A stretch of DNA of 64,000 bases from Nitrospirillum sp034427435 (GCF_034427435.1 NZ_JAXQNP010000002.1:558001-622000); one strand, 5' to 3'. Positions 33,287 to 42,742 are shown, counted from the first letter of the stretch. The notes: generated from the letters alone by a model not told the origin. Translations and numbers: made by a program.

Positions 33287-34781
33287 CCTGGTTTTCCTCG
33301 GACTCGGACAGCAGGGGCAGCGTGAAGCGGAAGGTCGCGCCGCCGTGTTCGTTACGTTCCGGCCACAGCCGGCCGCCATGGGCCTCGACGATGGACCGGC
33401 TGATCGACAGCCCCACACCCATGCCGCGCTCCTTGCCGGAAACGAAGGGCTGGAACAGGCGGGCCATGGCGGCGTCATCCAGGCCATGGCCGGTATCGGC
33501 CACCGCGATCTCCATGAAACCCACGGCATCGGGGGCCGCCGTGATGGACAGGATGCGCTCCGGCTGGCCGCTCATCGCCTCGACCGCGTTGCGGATGAGG
33601 TTGAGCAACACCTGCTGGATCTGGATTTTGTCGATGACGGCGCGCAGATCCTGCCGCTGCAGGCGCAATTCCATGCGCACGCCGCTTTCCCGCGCCCCGA
33701 CCAGGGCCAGGGCGGCCGCCTCCTCGATCAGCCCGTCCAGGCTTTCGGCGCGGCGGTCGGTGCCGCCCTTGGCGATGAAGTCGCGCAGCCGGCGGATGAT
33801 CTGCCCGGCCCGCAGCGCCTGCGCCGACGCCTTGTCCATGGCTTCCCGCGCCAGGGGCATGTCGGCGCTTTCCGCCCGCTCCAGCAGCCGCAGGGACGCC
33901 TTGATGTAATTGACCACCGCCGTCAGCGGCTGGTTCAGCTCATGCGCCAGGGCCGACGCCAACTGCCCCATGACGCTGACCCGGCTGACATGCAGCAGTT
34001 CGGCCTGAAGCTGCTGCAGCCGCCGCTCCACCGCCTGGTGTTCCGTCAGGTCATGGATGAAGCCGGTGAACAGGCGCTCCCCCTCCAGATCCACAGCACC
34101 GACCGCCAGTTCCATGGGGAAGACGGTTCCGTCCCGGCGCTGGCCGGAAACGATGCGACCGACGCCGATGATCCGCTTCTCCCCCGTGGCGAGATAGCGG
34201 CCGATATACTGGTCGTGCTGTTCCCGGTAGGGCGAGGGCATCAGCATGCTGACGTTCAGCCCCAGCACCTCGCCCTCGGTATAGCCGAACATCCGCTGGG
34301 CCGCCGGGCTGAAGGAGCGGATCAGCCCCTGGCCGTCGATGACGATCAGGGCGTCCGGAATGGTCTCGATGATGGAGGCCAGGCGCGCCTCGCGGTTGCG
34401 CAGGGCCTGTTCCGCCGCCCGCCGGTCGCTGATGTCGCGGATGATGCCGATATAGGCGGGCGGGCCGTCCTGCTGCGCCTCGCCCACCGACAGTTCCATG
34501 GGGAAGGTGGTGCCGTCGCGGCGCAGGCCCGTCACCTCGCGGCCGATGCCGATGATCCGCTTCTCCCCCGTCGCGTGGTAGCGGGCCAGGTACTGGTCAT
34601 GCTCCTCCTGGTAGGGGGAGGGCATGAGCACCTTGACGTTACGGCCAATCACCTCCGCCGCGGTCCAGCCGAACAGGCGTTCGCAGGCGGGGTTGAAGGA
34701 TTGGATGGTGCCCTGGCCATCGATGACGATCACGCCATCGGGCACGGTATCCATCAAGGCGCGGAAGTGGGGTGAGAGCAT
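33279..34781 (-). CDS. fixL: Oxygen-sensor histidine kinase FixL with two haem-type PAS domains
   Basis: A 500-residue soluble kinase: PAS1 (about 1-120), PAS2 (about 130-250), dimerisation/phospho-acceptor domain with His280 in ALAHELNQPLTAVV, and an ATPase domain (IRNAVEAM, DTGHGL, GMGVGLSISRSI). Both PAS domains keep the FixL haem-ligand histidine in HDQY (His61 and His189) and, exactly 20 residues later, the signalling arginine in IIGxGR (Arg81 and Arg209). That is the spacing of His200/Arg220 in Bradyrhizobium FixL. No membrane segments are present. The ATG at 34781 is chosen for GGAGGA just upstream; an ATG at 34805 would add eight residues. It is followed by overlapping fixJ. Confidence 0.92.
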   Translation of the reverse strand: MLSPHFRALMDTVPDGVIVIDGQGTIQSFNPACERLFGWTAAEVIGRNVKVLMPSPYQEEHDQYLARYHATGEKRIIGIGREVTGLRRDGTTFPMELSVGEAQQDGPPAYIGIIRDISDRRAAEQALRNREARLASIIETIPDALIVIDGQGLIRSFSPAAQRMFGYTEGEVLGLNVSMLMPSPYREQHDQYIGRYLATGEKRIIGVGRIVSGQRRDGTVFPMELAVGAVDLEGERLFTGFIHDLTEHQAVERRLQQLQAELLHVSRVSVMGQLASALAHELNQPLTAVVNYIKASLRLLERAESADMPLAREAMDKASAQALRAGQIIRRLRDFIAKGGTDRRAESLDGLIEEAAALALVGARESGVRMELRLQRQDLRAVIDKIQIQQVLLNLIRNAVEAMSGQPERILSITAAPDAVGFMEIAVADTGHGLDDAAMARLFQPFVSGKERGMGVGLSISRSIVEAHGGRLWPERNEHGGATFRFTLPLLSESEENQDA

Positions 34782-34916
34782 GGGGTCCTCCGTCCGCCAC
34801 ACCATATGTCGCGGGCCGAACGTTTCCCATACCTAACAATCGTTCCCACCCCGCGTAAGGTTGAAATGTCGCGCGGTGTTCGCCTGATGCGCGGGGTGTT
34901 CCCCCCGGAGCCCCCT

Positions 34917-35798
34917 TCACCCCAGCCGCTTGACCGCCGCGACGCCCTTGCCGGCCGCCGCCCGCGCCAGGACATCGGCCAGGGGTTCGCGCACCGTGGC
35001 CATGTGATGGGCGTTGGCGTGCACCAGGTGGGTTTCGTCCGCCATGATGCCGACATGGCCGGGGAAGAACACCAGGTCGCCGCGCTGGTAGGCGTGGCCA
35101 ACGCCATCGGGTGAAACCAGCGTGCCCAGGGCCGCCTGCTGCTGGTCGCTGTCGCGCGGGCACGCCAGGCCGGCGGCGTCCAGCGCCAACTGGATCAGGC
35201 CGGAACAGTCGATGCCCACGCTGGTGCGCCCGCCCCACAGATAGGGCGTGCCCAGCAGGCGCAGCGCGGTTTCCACCGGGTCGGCCTTCACGGCCCCGAT
35301 CTCCGCCACATGGACCAGCGGGACCCAGCCGCCGCCGGCCACGCCGGCGAAGCCGTCGGCCTCTTCCACCACGCACAGCGGCGCGCCCAGGCTGATCATG
35401 TCCAGCGGCGGCGTCTTCAGGTCCGGCTCGGGATGGAAGAAGCTGCGCAGCGCCGTCAGCTTGTGCGTCGGTTCCGCCAGCTCGTCATCCAGCGCTTCCA
35501 GCTGCAGGTAGCCGACATAGCCGTCGGTGGCGTTCTGGCCCCAAACCCAGCCGTCCGTCTCCTCGAACACCGTGAACACCTCGCCGAACAGCAGCTGGCT
35601 GGACTGGCGGGCGGTGAAGCTCGGCTCTTCCTTCAGGCTGACATAGCCCGCGCGAACCTGGCAGGGCACGCCATCGACGTAGCGGTCGGCCGTGACCTTG
35701 CCATAGAGGTGGGCGGAGGCGAGGTCGGGACGATAGGGGTTCACGCGCGGGTCTAAGGCCGCCTTGGCGGCTGGCGTGGACTTGGACTTGCTGGACAT
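34917..35798 (-). CDS. NlpC/P60 family cell-wall hydrolase with SH3-type domains
   Basis: A 293-residue putative peptidoglycan endopeptidase. Two bacterial SH3-like domains occupy about 45-110 and 115-170. The NlpC/P60 domain follows with catalytic Cys in GIDCSGLIQLAL, His in FPGHVGIM and a third polar residue in LVHANAHH, plus the typical TPYLWGGRTS before the Cys. No signal peptide is evident; the lysine/alanine-rich start (MSSKSKSTPAAKAAL) suggests non-classical export or cytoplasmic recycling of muropeptides, as in the YkfC type. It lies directly behind the MarR-like gene. Confidence 0.88.
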   Translation of the reverse strand: MSSKSKSTPAAKAALDPRVNPYRPDLASAHLYGKVTADRYVDGVPCQVRAGYVSLKEEPSFTARQSSQLLFGEVFTVFEETDGWVWGQNATDGYVGYLQLEALDDELAEPTHKLTALRSFFHPEPDLKTPPLDMISLGAPLCVVEEADGFAGVAGGGWVPLVHVAEIGAVKADPVETALRLLGTPYLWGGRTSVGIDCSGLIQLALDAAGLACPRDSDQQQAALGTLVSPDGVGHAYQRGDLVFFPGHVGIMADETHLVHANAHHMATVREPLADVLARAAAGKGVAAVKRLG

Positions 35799-36220
35799 CT
35801 CACATCATACCGGTGCGGAAACCGGCTCCGAAGCAGGGGGGCTGACGGCGGGCGCGGCGGCATGGCACGCGCCCCGTCCAATGCGCCCTGCACGGCGCCG
35901 GCGTCAATCACCATCTGCCCGAACTCATGCAGGAACACGGAGCCCTTGACCGTGCGCTGGACCAGGACGTTGCGCCGGTCCTCCGCATCGCGCTTGCGCT
36001 TGGTGAAGCCCAGGCGGCCCAGCCGGTCCAGGGCGCGCGTGATCGCGGGCTTGGACACGTTCAGCGTCGCCGCCAGGCCCCGCACGGTATGGGGCGGCGG
36101 GGTCATGTAGACCGTCAGCAGCAACGCCAGCTGGCGGGCGGAGAGATCCGGGCCGGCGGCCCGCACACTGGCCACCAGCGCGCCGCGCCAGAGTTCCAGG
36201 GCTTCGAGATTACGCGACAT
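35753..36220 (-). CDS. MarR-like winged-helix regulator, possible frameshift at the 3' end
   Basis: A roughly 155-residue transcription factor. The ATG at 36220 (GGGGGGC upstream) gives MSRNLEALELWRGALVASVR. The winged helix has LSARQLALLLTVYMTPPPHT, LAATLNVSKPAITRALDRLG and the wing TKRKRDAEDRRNVLV, the MarR pattern. Read as printed, the tail is arginine/proline-rich and overlaps the NlpC gene by 46 bases. Adding one base to the G6 run at 35836-35841 would end the protein SAPPASEPVSAPV at 35805, just before the NlpC start, a more natural layout. Its ligand is unknown. Confidence 0.78.
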   Translation of the reverse strand: MSRNLEALELWRGALVASVRAAGPDLSARQLALLLTVYMTPPPHTVRGLAATLNVSKPAITRALDRLGRLGFTKRKRDAEDRRNVLVQRTVKGSVFLHEFGQMVIDAGAVQGALDGARAMPPRPPSAPLLRSRFPHRYDVRCPASPSPRQPPRRP

Positions 36221-36452
36221 GCTGCCCCCCGCATCCGGAAACGGTCGTCCGGCCACCCCCGCCGCGTCGCCCCCACCGTCATTCCGGCAGCGTATCGGGC
36301 CAGACGCAACTTTTCCGGAGTGTGCCGAAAGTCCCGCGCAGCGGCAAGGGCCTGCCACCCCCTTCGGGGTAGTCGTTGGATAAAGTATCTATGATTTCAT
36401 CCCCGGGGGCCCCTCTCGGGATTCCCCCGGGTGCCGCCCGCCCTTCCCCAGT

Positions 36453-36495
36453 GTCAGCCCCTGGGGATCAGCCCTTGGGGGTCAGCCCTTGGGGA
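36453..36495. repeat. Tandem repeat spanning the aminopeptidase stop codon
   Basis: Three imperfect 13-15 base units on the minus strand (CCCCAAGGGCTGA, CCCCCAAGGGCTGA, TCCCCAGGGGCTGA) start at the gene's final codons and each repeat its TGA. Probably slippage. Confidence 0.6.
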
Positions 36496-37881
36496 AGCGG
36501 CGGCTCAGCATGGCGAAGGCGGCCCGCAGGCCCATGGCCTCGCCGCCCTCGGGGCGGCCGGGCCTTGCGCTGGCGTTCCAGGCCATCAGGTCGATGTGGG
36601 CCCAGGGGGTGCCCTTGGTGATGAAGCGCTCCAGGTACAGGGCGGCGGTGATGGCGCCGCCATAGCCGCCACCGGGCGCGTTGTTCAGGTCGGCGATCTT
36701 GCTGTCCAGCTGCTTGGCATAGCCCTGCCACAGCGGCAGGCGCCACAGCGGGTCGCCCGTCTCCTTGGCGGCGGCCAGGATGTCGTCCGCCAACGGGTCG
36801 TCGTTGGCGAACAGGGCCGGAAGCTCGGTGCCCAGCGCGATGCGCGCCGCTCCCGTCAGGGTGGCGAAATCCAGGATCAGGGCGGGCTTGGCGCTGTCGG
36901 CCTCCGCCAGGGCGTCGCACAGGATCAGGCGGCCCTCGGCGTCGGTGTTGCCGATCTCCACCGTCAGGCCCTTGCGCGTGGTGATGATGTCCATGGGGCG
37001 GAAGGCGTTGCCGGAAATGGCGTTCTCCACCGCCGGCACCAGCACGCGCAGCCGCACCGGCAGCTGGGCCGCCATGACCAGGCGCGCCAGGCCCAGCACA
37101 TGGGCGGCACCGCCCATGTCCTTCTTCATCAGCAGCATGCCGCCCGCCGCCTTGATGTCCAGGCCGCCGCTGTCGAAGCACACGCCCTTGCCCACCAGGC
37201 AGACCAACGGATGACCGGCATCGCCCCAGGTGAGGTCGATCAGGCAGGGCGCCTTGGCCGCGGCCCGGCCCACGGCATGGACGGTGGGATAGTTGGCGGC
37301 CAGCAGATCGTCACCGGCGATGACCGAAACGGCGGCCCCGAATTCGGCCCCCAGGTCCTGGGCGGCGGCGGCCAGGTCGGATGGGCCCATGTCCTCCGCC
37401 GGGGTGTTGATCAGGTCCCGCACCAGGGTGACGGCGCGGGCCATGCTGTCCACCGCCTGGGCGTCGGCGCCGGCCGGCAGCACCAGGCGCGGCAGGTCCT
37501 TCTTCGGCTTGCGGTAACGGGTGAAGCGATAGCTGCCCAGGGCCCAGCCGGTGGCGAGGGCGGTCGCCTGGTCCGGCGTCAGGCCGTCCTCCAGGGCGTA
37601 GCTGGCCTCCCCCCCTTGGGACCGGCCGGCAGCGTCGCAGGCAGGCCGGCGATGCTCCACAGGTCCAGCGTCTCCCCCACCCCCACCAGCACCCGGTCCA
37701 AGCGGCCATCGGCGGCGGGCAGCAGGGCCGTGGCCCCGGGTTCGGCGGTGAAGCCGACGCCGCGCACCCAGGCCGCCGTGGTGGCGGGCGCCGCCGCCAG
37801 CCAGGCGTCCAGCCCATCCTTGCGCACGGGAATCAGAGTGACGGTGTCGGCGGCCTTTTCGGCCAGGAAACAGGACAGCAC
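36482..37881 (-). pseudogene. M17 leucyl aminopeptidase family protein, reading frame broken by one base
   Basis: A cytosolic di-metal aminopeptidase. The N-terminus (MLSCFLAEKAADTVTLIPVR to IAGLPATLPAGPKGG, 37881 to about 37616) is in one frame. The rest, from EASYALEDGLTPDQATALAT, continues in another to 36482. Adding one base to the C7 run (37609-37615) joins them into about 466 residues. The metal and active-site motifs are intact: VGKGVCFDSGGLDIK, the lysine in MKKDMGG, and NTDAEGRLILCDAL. The catalytic half is complete, so loss of function is doubtful; the one-base loss matches other genes here. Confidence 0.88.
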
Positions 37882-38034
37882 GGAGGAAACCCTTTCGGCT
37901 TCGGAAAGTCAGGCCCGCAGGGTTCCACATCCGGGCGCCGGTTTCAAACGCGGCGGCGTCACACCGCTGGCGCGCAAAGGCAAGCCCCGCTACCCTCACC
38001 CGCCCATCCTCACCAATCCCGAGGGGCCATTCCC

Positions 38035-38709
38035 ATGGGCCAACCCACATCCGCCGACCTGACCCTGATCCTGGGCAGCAAGACCTATTCCTCCTGGTCG
38101 CTGCGTCCCTATCTGGCGCTGCGCCATGCCGGCCTGGCGTTCGAGGAGGTGGTGATCCCCCTGCGGCAGCCGGACAGCAAGGCCCGCATGCTGGCCCACA
38201 ACCCGGCGGGCAAGGTGCCGGCGCTGATCCACCGCACCGCCGACGGCCCGGTGACGGTGTGGGACAGCCTGGCCATCTGCGAATACGCGGCCGAGCTGGC
38301 GCCGGGCGCCGCCTTGTGGCCCGAGGATCGCGCGGCGCGGGCGCACGCCCGATCCGTCAGCGCGGAGATGCACGCCGGATTCATGGACCTGCGCCGCAAC
38401 CTGTTCATGGACCTGGCCCGCACCATCGACCGACCGGAACGGGTGGCCAGGGCCGCTGGCGACATCGCCCGTGTCCAGGCCCTGTGGGCCGATTGCCTGG
38501 ACCGGTATGGCGGCCCCTTCCTGTTCGGCGCCTTCACCATCGCGGACGCGATGTACGCGCCTGTCGTCACCCGGTTCCAGACTTGGCGCGTGCCGCTGAC
38601 CGAAAAGTCTCAGGCCTATGCCGCCGCCATCGAGGCCTTGCCCGCCATGAAGGACTGGCGCGCGGCCGCCGCCACCGAAACCCTGGTCCTGGACATGCTG
38701 CTGGATTGA
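38035..38709 (+). CDS. Glutathione S-transferase family protein
   Basis: A 224-residue GST. The thioredoxin-like N-terminal domain has SKTYSSWSLRPYLALRHAGL (probable catalytic serine), NPAGKVPALIH (cis-proline) and VWDSLAICEYAAEL. An all-helical C-terminal domain follows, with FLFGAFTIADAMYAPVVTRF. The SSWSLRP start resembles the YfcF/zeta-like group. Substrate unknown. It is divergent from the aminopeptidase gene. Confidence 0.88.
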   Translation: MGQPTSADLTLILGSKTYSSWSLRPYLALRHAGLAFEEVVIPLRQPDSKARMLAHNPAGKVPALIHRTADGPVTVWDSLAICEYAAELAPGAALWPEDRAARAHARSVSAEMHAGFMDLRRNLFMDLARTIDRPERVARAAGDIARVQALWADCLDRYGGPFLFGAFTIADAMYAPVVTRFQTWRVPLTEKSQAYAAAIEALPAMKDWRAAAATETLVLDMLLD

Positions 38710-38773
38710 GGTCAGCATCGGCCGGCAACCACCGACCGTCGCCGCGACGGTCGGGGACCAGGGAGGGGACGGC

Positions 38774-39127
38774 ATGGCGATCACCGGCATAGGCGGACTG
38801 TTCTTCCGGGCGCGCGACCCGGCGGCCTTGCGCGCCTGGTACAAGACCCATCTGGGCATCAATGTGGGGGGCGTCTGGAACCAGGCGGCCGGCCCCACCG
38901 TGCTGGCCCCCTTCGCCCAGGACACCAGCTATTTCCCGGCGGATCACGCCTGGATGCTGAACCTGCGCGTCGATCAACTGGACCCGCTGCTGGAGACGTT
39001 GCGCGCGGCCGGCATCGCGATCACGACCGACCCCACTTGGGACACCCCGGAAACCGGCCGCTTCGCCCGCATCCATGACCCCGAGGGCAATCCCATCGAG
39101 CTGTGGGAACCGCCCGCCGACGATTGA
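38774..39127 (+). CDS. VOC-family (glyoxalase/bleomycin resistance-like) protein
   Basis: A 117-residue single-module VOC protein with GIGGLFFRARDPAALRAWYK at the start, the middle metal/ligand strand VLAPFAQDTSYFP, and a C-terminal FARIHDPEGNPIELWEPP containing the typical metal-ligand glutamate. VOC proteins act on glyoxalase-like or ring-cleavage substrates, often as dimers. It follows the GST gene closely and may share its transcript. Specific function unknown. Confidence 0.88.
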   Translation: MAITGIGGLFFRARDPAALRAWYKTHLGINVGGVWNQAAGPTVLAPFAQDTSYFPADHAWMLNLRVDQLDPLLETLRAAGIAITTDPTWDTPETGRFARIHDPEGNPIELWEPPADD

Positions 39128-39165
39128 GCTGGATGACCTGGCCGCCAGGGATCAACCCAAGGCCG

Positions 39166-40211
39166 TCAGCCCGACGTGGCCAGCGACACGTCGAACCCCT
39201 GCTCACGGTAATAGCGCGCCGCCCCCGGGTGCAGCGGCACCGCCAGGCCGGTGAGCGCCGCCTCTTTCCGGATGCTTTCCCCCGGGGATGGCCGGCGACC
39301 AGCAGGCGGTGGGTGTTGGGGTGCCACAGCGCCTTGACGATGCCATAGGCCAGTTCGTCCGGCAGCGCGGTGGTGGCCAGCCATTGGGCGCCCACCCCCA
39401 GGGTCTTGGTCTCCGGCACGCCGACATAGGCGCCGTCGCCGCCGATCATGGTTTCGGTGAACAGGGGCAGGCCGGGGCTGAGGCGCGGCAGGCGGGCGTC
39501 GATGATGGAGATAAGGCGCACCGGCAGGCGGGCGGCCACATCGGCCACCGCCGGCAGGGGGTAGCCGCCGATGATGAAAAAGGCGTCCAGCTGGCCGGAG
39601 GCCAGGCGGTCCCCGGCGGTGCCGGGGTTGAGGTAGAAGGGCTGCACCGTTTTTTCCGACAGGTCGTGCGCCTGCAGGATCAACAGGGCCGTGGGCAAGG
39701 TGCCGGAGCCCTTCTCGCCCAGGGCCACGCGCCGGCCCTTCAGGTCGTTGACCGTCTTGATGGGGCTGTCGCCCCGAACCACCAGGTGCACCGTCTCGCT
39801 GTACAGGTTGGCCAGGGCCCGCAGGTCGGTGAAGGGCGGCTTGCCGGCGTAGGGGCCCTTGCCCTTGTACGCCAGGAAACCGATGTCGGCCTGAACCAGC
39901 CCGGTCTCATACCGGCCGGTGCGCAGGGCCTCGACATTCTCCACGGCGCCGGAGGTGGTCTGCGCCACGGCGATCATGCCCGGCACGCCGCAACTGCCGC
40001 CCCGGTCGCAACCGGGACTGCCGGGCGGGTTGCTGATGGCGTTGGCCAGGATTCCGCCGATGGGGAAGTAGGTGCCGCCGGCCGTGCCGGTGCCGATGGT
40101 TAGGAAGCGGATGGACTCCGCGCGGGGGGCACGGCCGCCACCGCCCCATCCCAGGCCGACCGCGGCCAGCGCACCCACTCCGCCCACCAACACATGGCGG
40201 CGCGAGGTCAT
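39166..40211 (-). pseudogene. TAXI-family TRAP transporter solute-binding protein, frame broken near the 3' end
   Basis: A periplasmic binding protein with a twin-arginine-like signal (MTSRRHVLVGGVGALAAVGL, cleavage near residue 31). Family motifs: FLTIGTGTAGGTYFPIGGIL, GVPGMIAVAQTTSGAVENVE, YETGLVQADIGFLAYKG, and VALGEKGSGT. The frame is correct to LLVAGHPRG, then fails at the C5 run 39279-39283. The expected end (ESIRKEAALTGLAVPLHPGA, then ARYYREQGF) follows in another frame to a stop at 39166. One added base gives about 348 residues. No TRAP membrane subunit is adjacent. As printed the frame would run on to 39021 over the VOC gene. Confidence 0.87.
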
Positions 40212-40462
40212 GCCGGAAGGTGTGACTGGGGATGCCTCAGAACCCGCACGCCCTTTCCCTGGTGACGGGACGGAGGGCCGGGGGGAGGAACCTCAGACAC
40301 GGCGAAAACATCCTTGGCGGCGGTGCGGCGGAACGCAGTGCGACGGACGGCGGGGCGGCCCCGCGCGTCGAGGGCGGCTCGGGTAATTATTATGGCGCCG
40401 AGGGGTCATTTCACGCAACGTTCCAATGCCGCATCCGCACACTTCCTTCGACCAGTGTGGCC
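40212..40462. other. Intergenic region upstream of the TAXI gene
   Basis: About 250 bases with lower GC near 40380-40440. I see no RNA gene, repeat or convincing terminator. It presumably holds the promoter of the minus-strand TAXI gene. Confidence 0.4.
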
Positions 40463-41035
40463 TTAAAGCGCCACCAGCCTCAACTCGCGGCGCAGCAGCC
40501 GGGCACGGTCCTGAAGCACGCGCAGCCGAACCCGGAAGTTTTCCGGCGTCGGCTGGTAATGCATGACGACGGCCAAGCGATCCAGGCTGCCATCCGTTCC
40601 CCGGAACGGCAGGCCCAGGCGGGGAACGTTGTACATCACGCCCTCATCCGTGCCGATCTGGTCCAGGCCGAAGACCGGCTGGGCGTCGCGCACGATAGCC
40701 GCCTGGAAACCCAGCGCCGCCTCCAGCATCTCGGGCGGATAGAACTCATCGAAATACTGGCCGGTGGGATCGCCCCCGGCGGCCAGGGCGGAGAGGGAGC
40801 CACAGAACACCACACGCACCCGGCCATCGGCGCGATAGGCGGTGGTCACCGCCAGATGGGGCAGGAAGCTGTCAGGGACCGCAGCCGGATCCAAAGCGGC
40901 GGACGGCGGCGGAACGACGCCCCCGCCCAGGCCCCGCCACCACGCGTAGGCATGGGCGATGGGGCCGTCGGGCAATTCATCCGCGTGAATGAAACCCGCG
41001 ATATCCGGCAGGGGTTCGCATGCGTTCAATGGCAT
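40463..41035 (-). CDS. PAS-like domain protein (PAS_5 type)
   Basis: A roughly 190-residue protein with one PAS-like domain and no output domain. Recognisable phrases are AYAWWRGL, LPHLAVTTAYRADGRVRVVF, GQYFDEFYPPEM and MYNVPRLGLPFRGTDGSLDR, the layout of the PAS_5 group common in Azospirillum relatives. The ligand and partner are unknown. The ATG at 41035 (MPLNACEPLPDIAGF) is preferred; one at 41080 would add 15 histidine/arginine-rich residues. It is divergent from the downstream GST gene. Confidence 0.72.
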   Translation of the reverse strand: MPLNACEPLPDIAGFIHADELPDGPIAHAYAWWRGLGGGVVPPPSAALDPAAVPDSFLPHLAVTTAYRADGRVRVVFCGSLSALAAGGDPTGQYFDEFYPPEMLEAALGFQAAIVRDAQPVFGLDQIGTDEGVMYNVPRLGLPFRGTDGSLDRLAVVMHYQPTPENFRVRLRVLQDRARLLRRELRLVAL

Positions 41036-41124
41036 AATGATATGACCATACCGTCGCGCTCGGCCGACCGCCAGATGCAAGACCGCCGTCGGCGATCCAC
41101 CTTTACGGTTAAAGGAGAACGCCC

Positions 41125-41766
41125 GTGAAACTTTATGGCGCCGCCCTGTCCCCCTACTCCGCCCGCGTGATGCTGGCCATCCGCGCCAAGGGCCTGGATA
41201 TTCCCCTGGCGGACCCGCCAGGCGGGCAGAAATCCGCCGCTTTCCTGGCCATCAACCCCATGGGCAAGACCCCGGTGCTGGAGGTCGACGGGGCGTATAT
41301 CATCGAGTCCGCCGTCATTTGTGAATTTTTGGAGGATGCCTTCCCCACGCCGCCCCTGTTGCCGGGGGAGCCGCTGGCGCGGGCGGCCCAGCGCACGGTG
41401 TCGCGGCTTCTGGACCTTTATGTCCTGCCGCCGCTGTTGTCACTGATGGCCCAGACGGGCGACGCGGCGGCCGGGGCGGCGCGCCTATCGGATCTGACCC
41501 GGGGCCTGGACGCGCTGGAAACGGTGGTGGGGCGCGGCCCCGCGCCCCCAGCGGCGGACGGTGTTCTGACCCTGGCCGACTGCGCCCTGGCACCCACCCT
41601 GATTTTCCTGGAGCGCTTCCTGCCCCGCTACACGCCGCAGGATATGCTGGAGGGGCGGCCGGCGCTGGCCGCCCGCTGGACCGCCTACGCCGACCATCCC
41701 CTGGTCACCCCAATCGCAGAGGCGATGGAAACGGCCCTGGAGGCGTTCCGCCAGCGGCGCGGCTGA
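41125..41766 (+). CDS. Glutathione S-transferase family protein
   Basis: A 213-residue GST. N-terminal domain: MKLYGAALSPYSARVMLAIR, INPMGKTPVLEVDGAYIIES (cis-proline and the Glu-Ser glutathione contact). C-terminal helical domain: LTLADCALAPTLIFLERF with the conserved capping aspartate. The Ser in ALSPYS is the likely catalytic residue. It has AAAGGAGAA just upstream. Role unknown, perhaps detoxification. Confidence 0.9.
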   Translation: MKLYGAALSPYSARVMLAIRAKGLDIPLADPPGGQKSAAFLAINPMGKTPVLEVDGAYIIESAVICEFLEDAFPTPPLLPGEPLARAAQRTVSRLLDLYVLPPLLSLMAQTGDAAAGAARLSDLTRGLDALETVVGRGPAPPAADGVLTLADCALAPTLIFLERFLPRYTPQDMLEGRPALAARWTAYADHPLVTPIAEAMETALEAFRQRRG

Positions 41767-41805
41767 CCCTCAAAGACACGTCCGCGGTCGCCGCTTGGGC
41801 GACAC

Positions 41806-42567
41806 TCACTTGGCGTTCATGCGCACCGCGCCGTCGAGGCGGATGGTCTCGGCGTTCAGCATGACGTTGCGGACGATGGTCAGGGCCAGGTCCGCGTATT
41901 CCTCCGGCTTCCCCAAGCGCTTGGGGAAGGGGATGGAGGCCGCCAGGCTGTCCTGCACCTCTTGCGTGAAGCCGGCGACCATGGGGGTCCAGAAGATGCC
42001 GGGGGCGATGGTCATGACGCGCACGCCCACACGGGCCAGTTCGCGGGCGATGGGCAGGGCCATGGCATGGACGCCGCCCTTGGACGCGCTGTAGGCGGCC
42101 TGGCCCACCTGGCCGTCGAAGGCCGCGACGGAGGCGGTGTTGATGATCACGCCGCGCTCATTGTCCTCCAGCGGGTCCAGGGCGCTCATGTCCGCCGCCG
42201 CCAGGCGCAGGATGTTGAAGGTGCCGATCAGGTTGATCTCGATGACCTTGCGGAAGGCGTTCAGGTCCAGCGGACCTTCGCGACCCAGCACGCGGCCGGC
42301 GGTGGCCACGCCGGCGCAGTTCACGGCGATGCGGGCGGCGCCATGGGCCTCACGCGCGGCGGCGATGGCGGCGGCGGCGCTGTCGGCGCTGGTGACATCG
42401 CAGCTGAGCGCCAGGCCGCCGATCTCGGCGGCGACCGCCTCGGCCGCGGCCAGGTTCACGTCCAGCAGGGCCACCTTGGCGCCCTCGGCCGCCAGGCGGC
42501 GCGCGGTCGCGGCGCCCAGACCCGACCCGCCGCCGGTGATGATGGCGGCAACACCCTGAACCTGCAT
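41806..42567 (-). CDS. SDR-family dehydrogenase, 3-hydroxyacyl-CoA dehydrogenase type II-like
   Basis: A 253-residue short-chain dehydrogenase. Cofactor loop IITGGGSGLGAATARRLA, DVNLAAAE (Asp favouring NAD), VNCAGVAT, catalytic Ser in INTASVAAF, and Tyr/Lys in AAYSASKGG. The closing part MTIAPGIFWTPMVAGF plus FPKRLGKPEEYADLAL matches the HSD10/type II 3-hydroxyacyl-CoA dehydrogenase group, which oxidises short branched acyl-CoA intermediates. The substrate is inferred. Palindromic repeats lie upstream of it. Confidence 0.9.
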   Translation of the reverse strand: MQVQGVAAIITGGGSGLGAATARRLAAEGAKVALLDVNLAAAEAVAAEIGGLALSCDVTSADSAAAAIAAAREAHGAARIAVNCAGVATAGRVLGREGPLDLNAFRKVIEINLIGTFNILRLAAADMSALDPLEDNERGVIINTASVAAFDGQVGQAAYSASKGGVHAMALPIARELARVGVRVMTIAPGIFWTPMVAGFTQEVQDSLAASIPFPKRLGKPEEYADLALTIVRNVMLNAETIRLDGAVRMNAK

Positions 42568-42742
42568 GCTTCTCTCCCGAAAGTTCTGGCCCGAAAATAT
42601 CGGCCCGAAAGTTTTGACGTCTGGCCTGGCTTGGCCGCGTTTAGGCGTCTTTCTGGCAAGGAAGGGGGCTCAAGTCCAGGCCCCGATGTCCCGAGTCCAG
42701 ATCCCAAGTCCAGGCTGACCGGGAGGCAGGTGCGGTCCGCTT

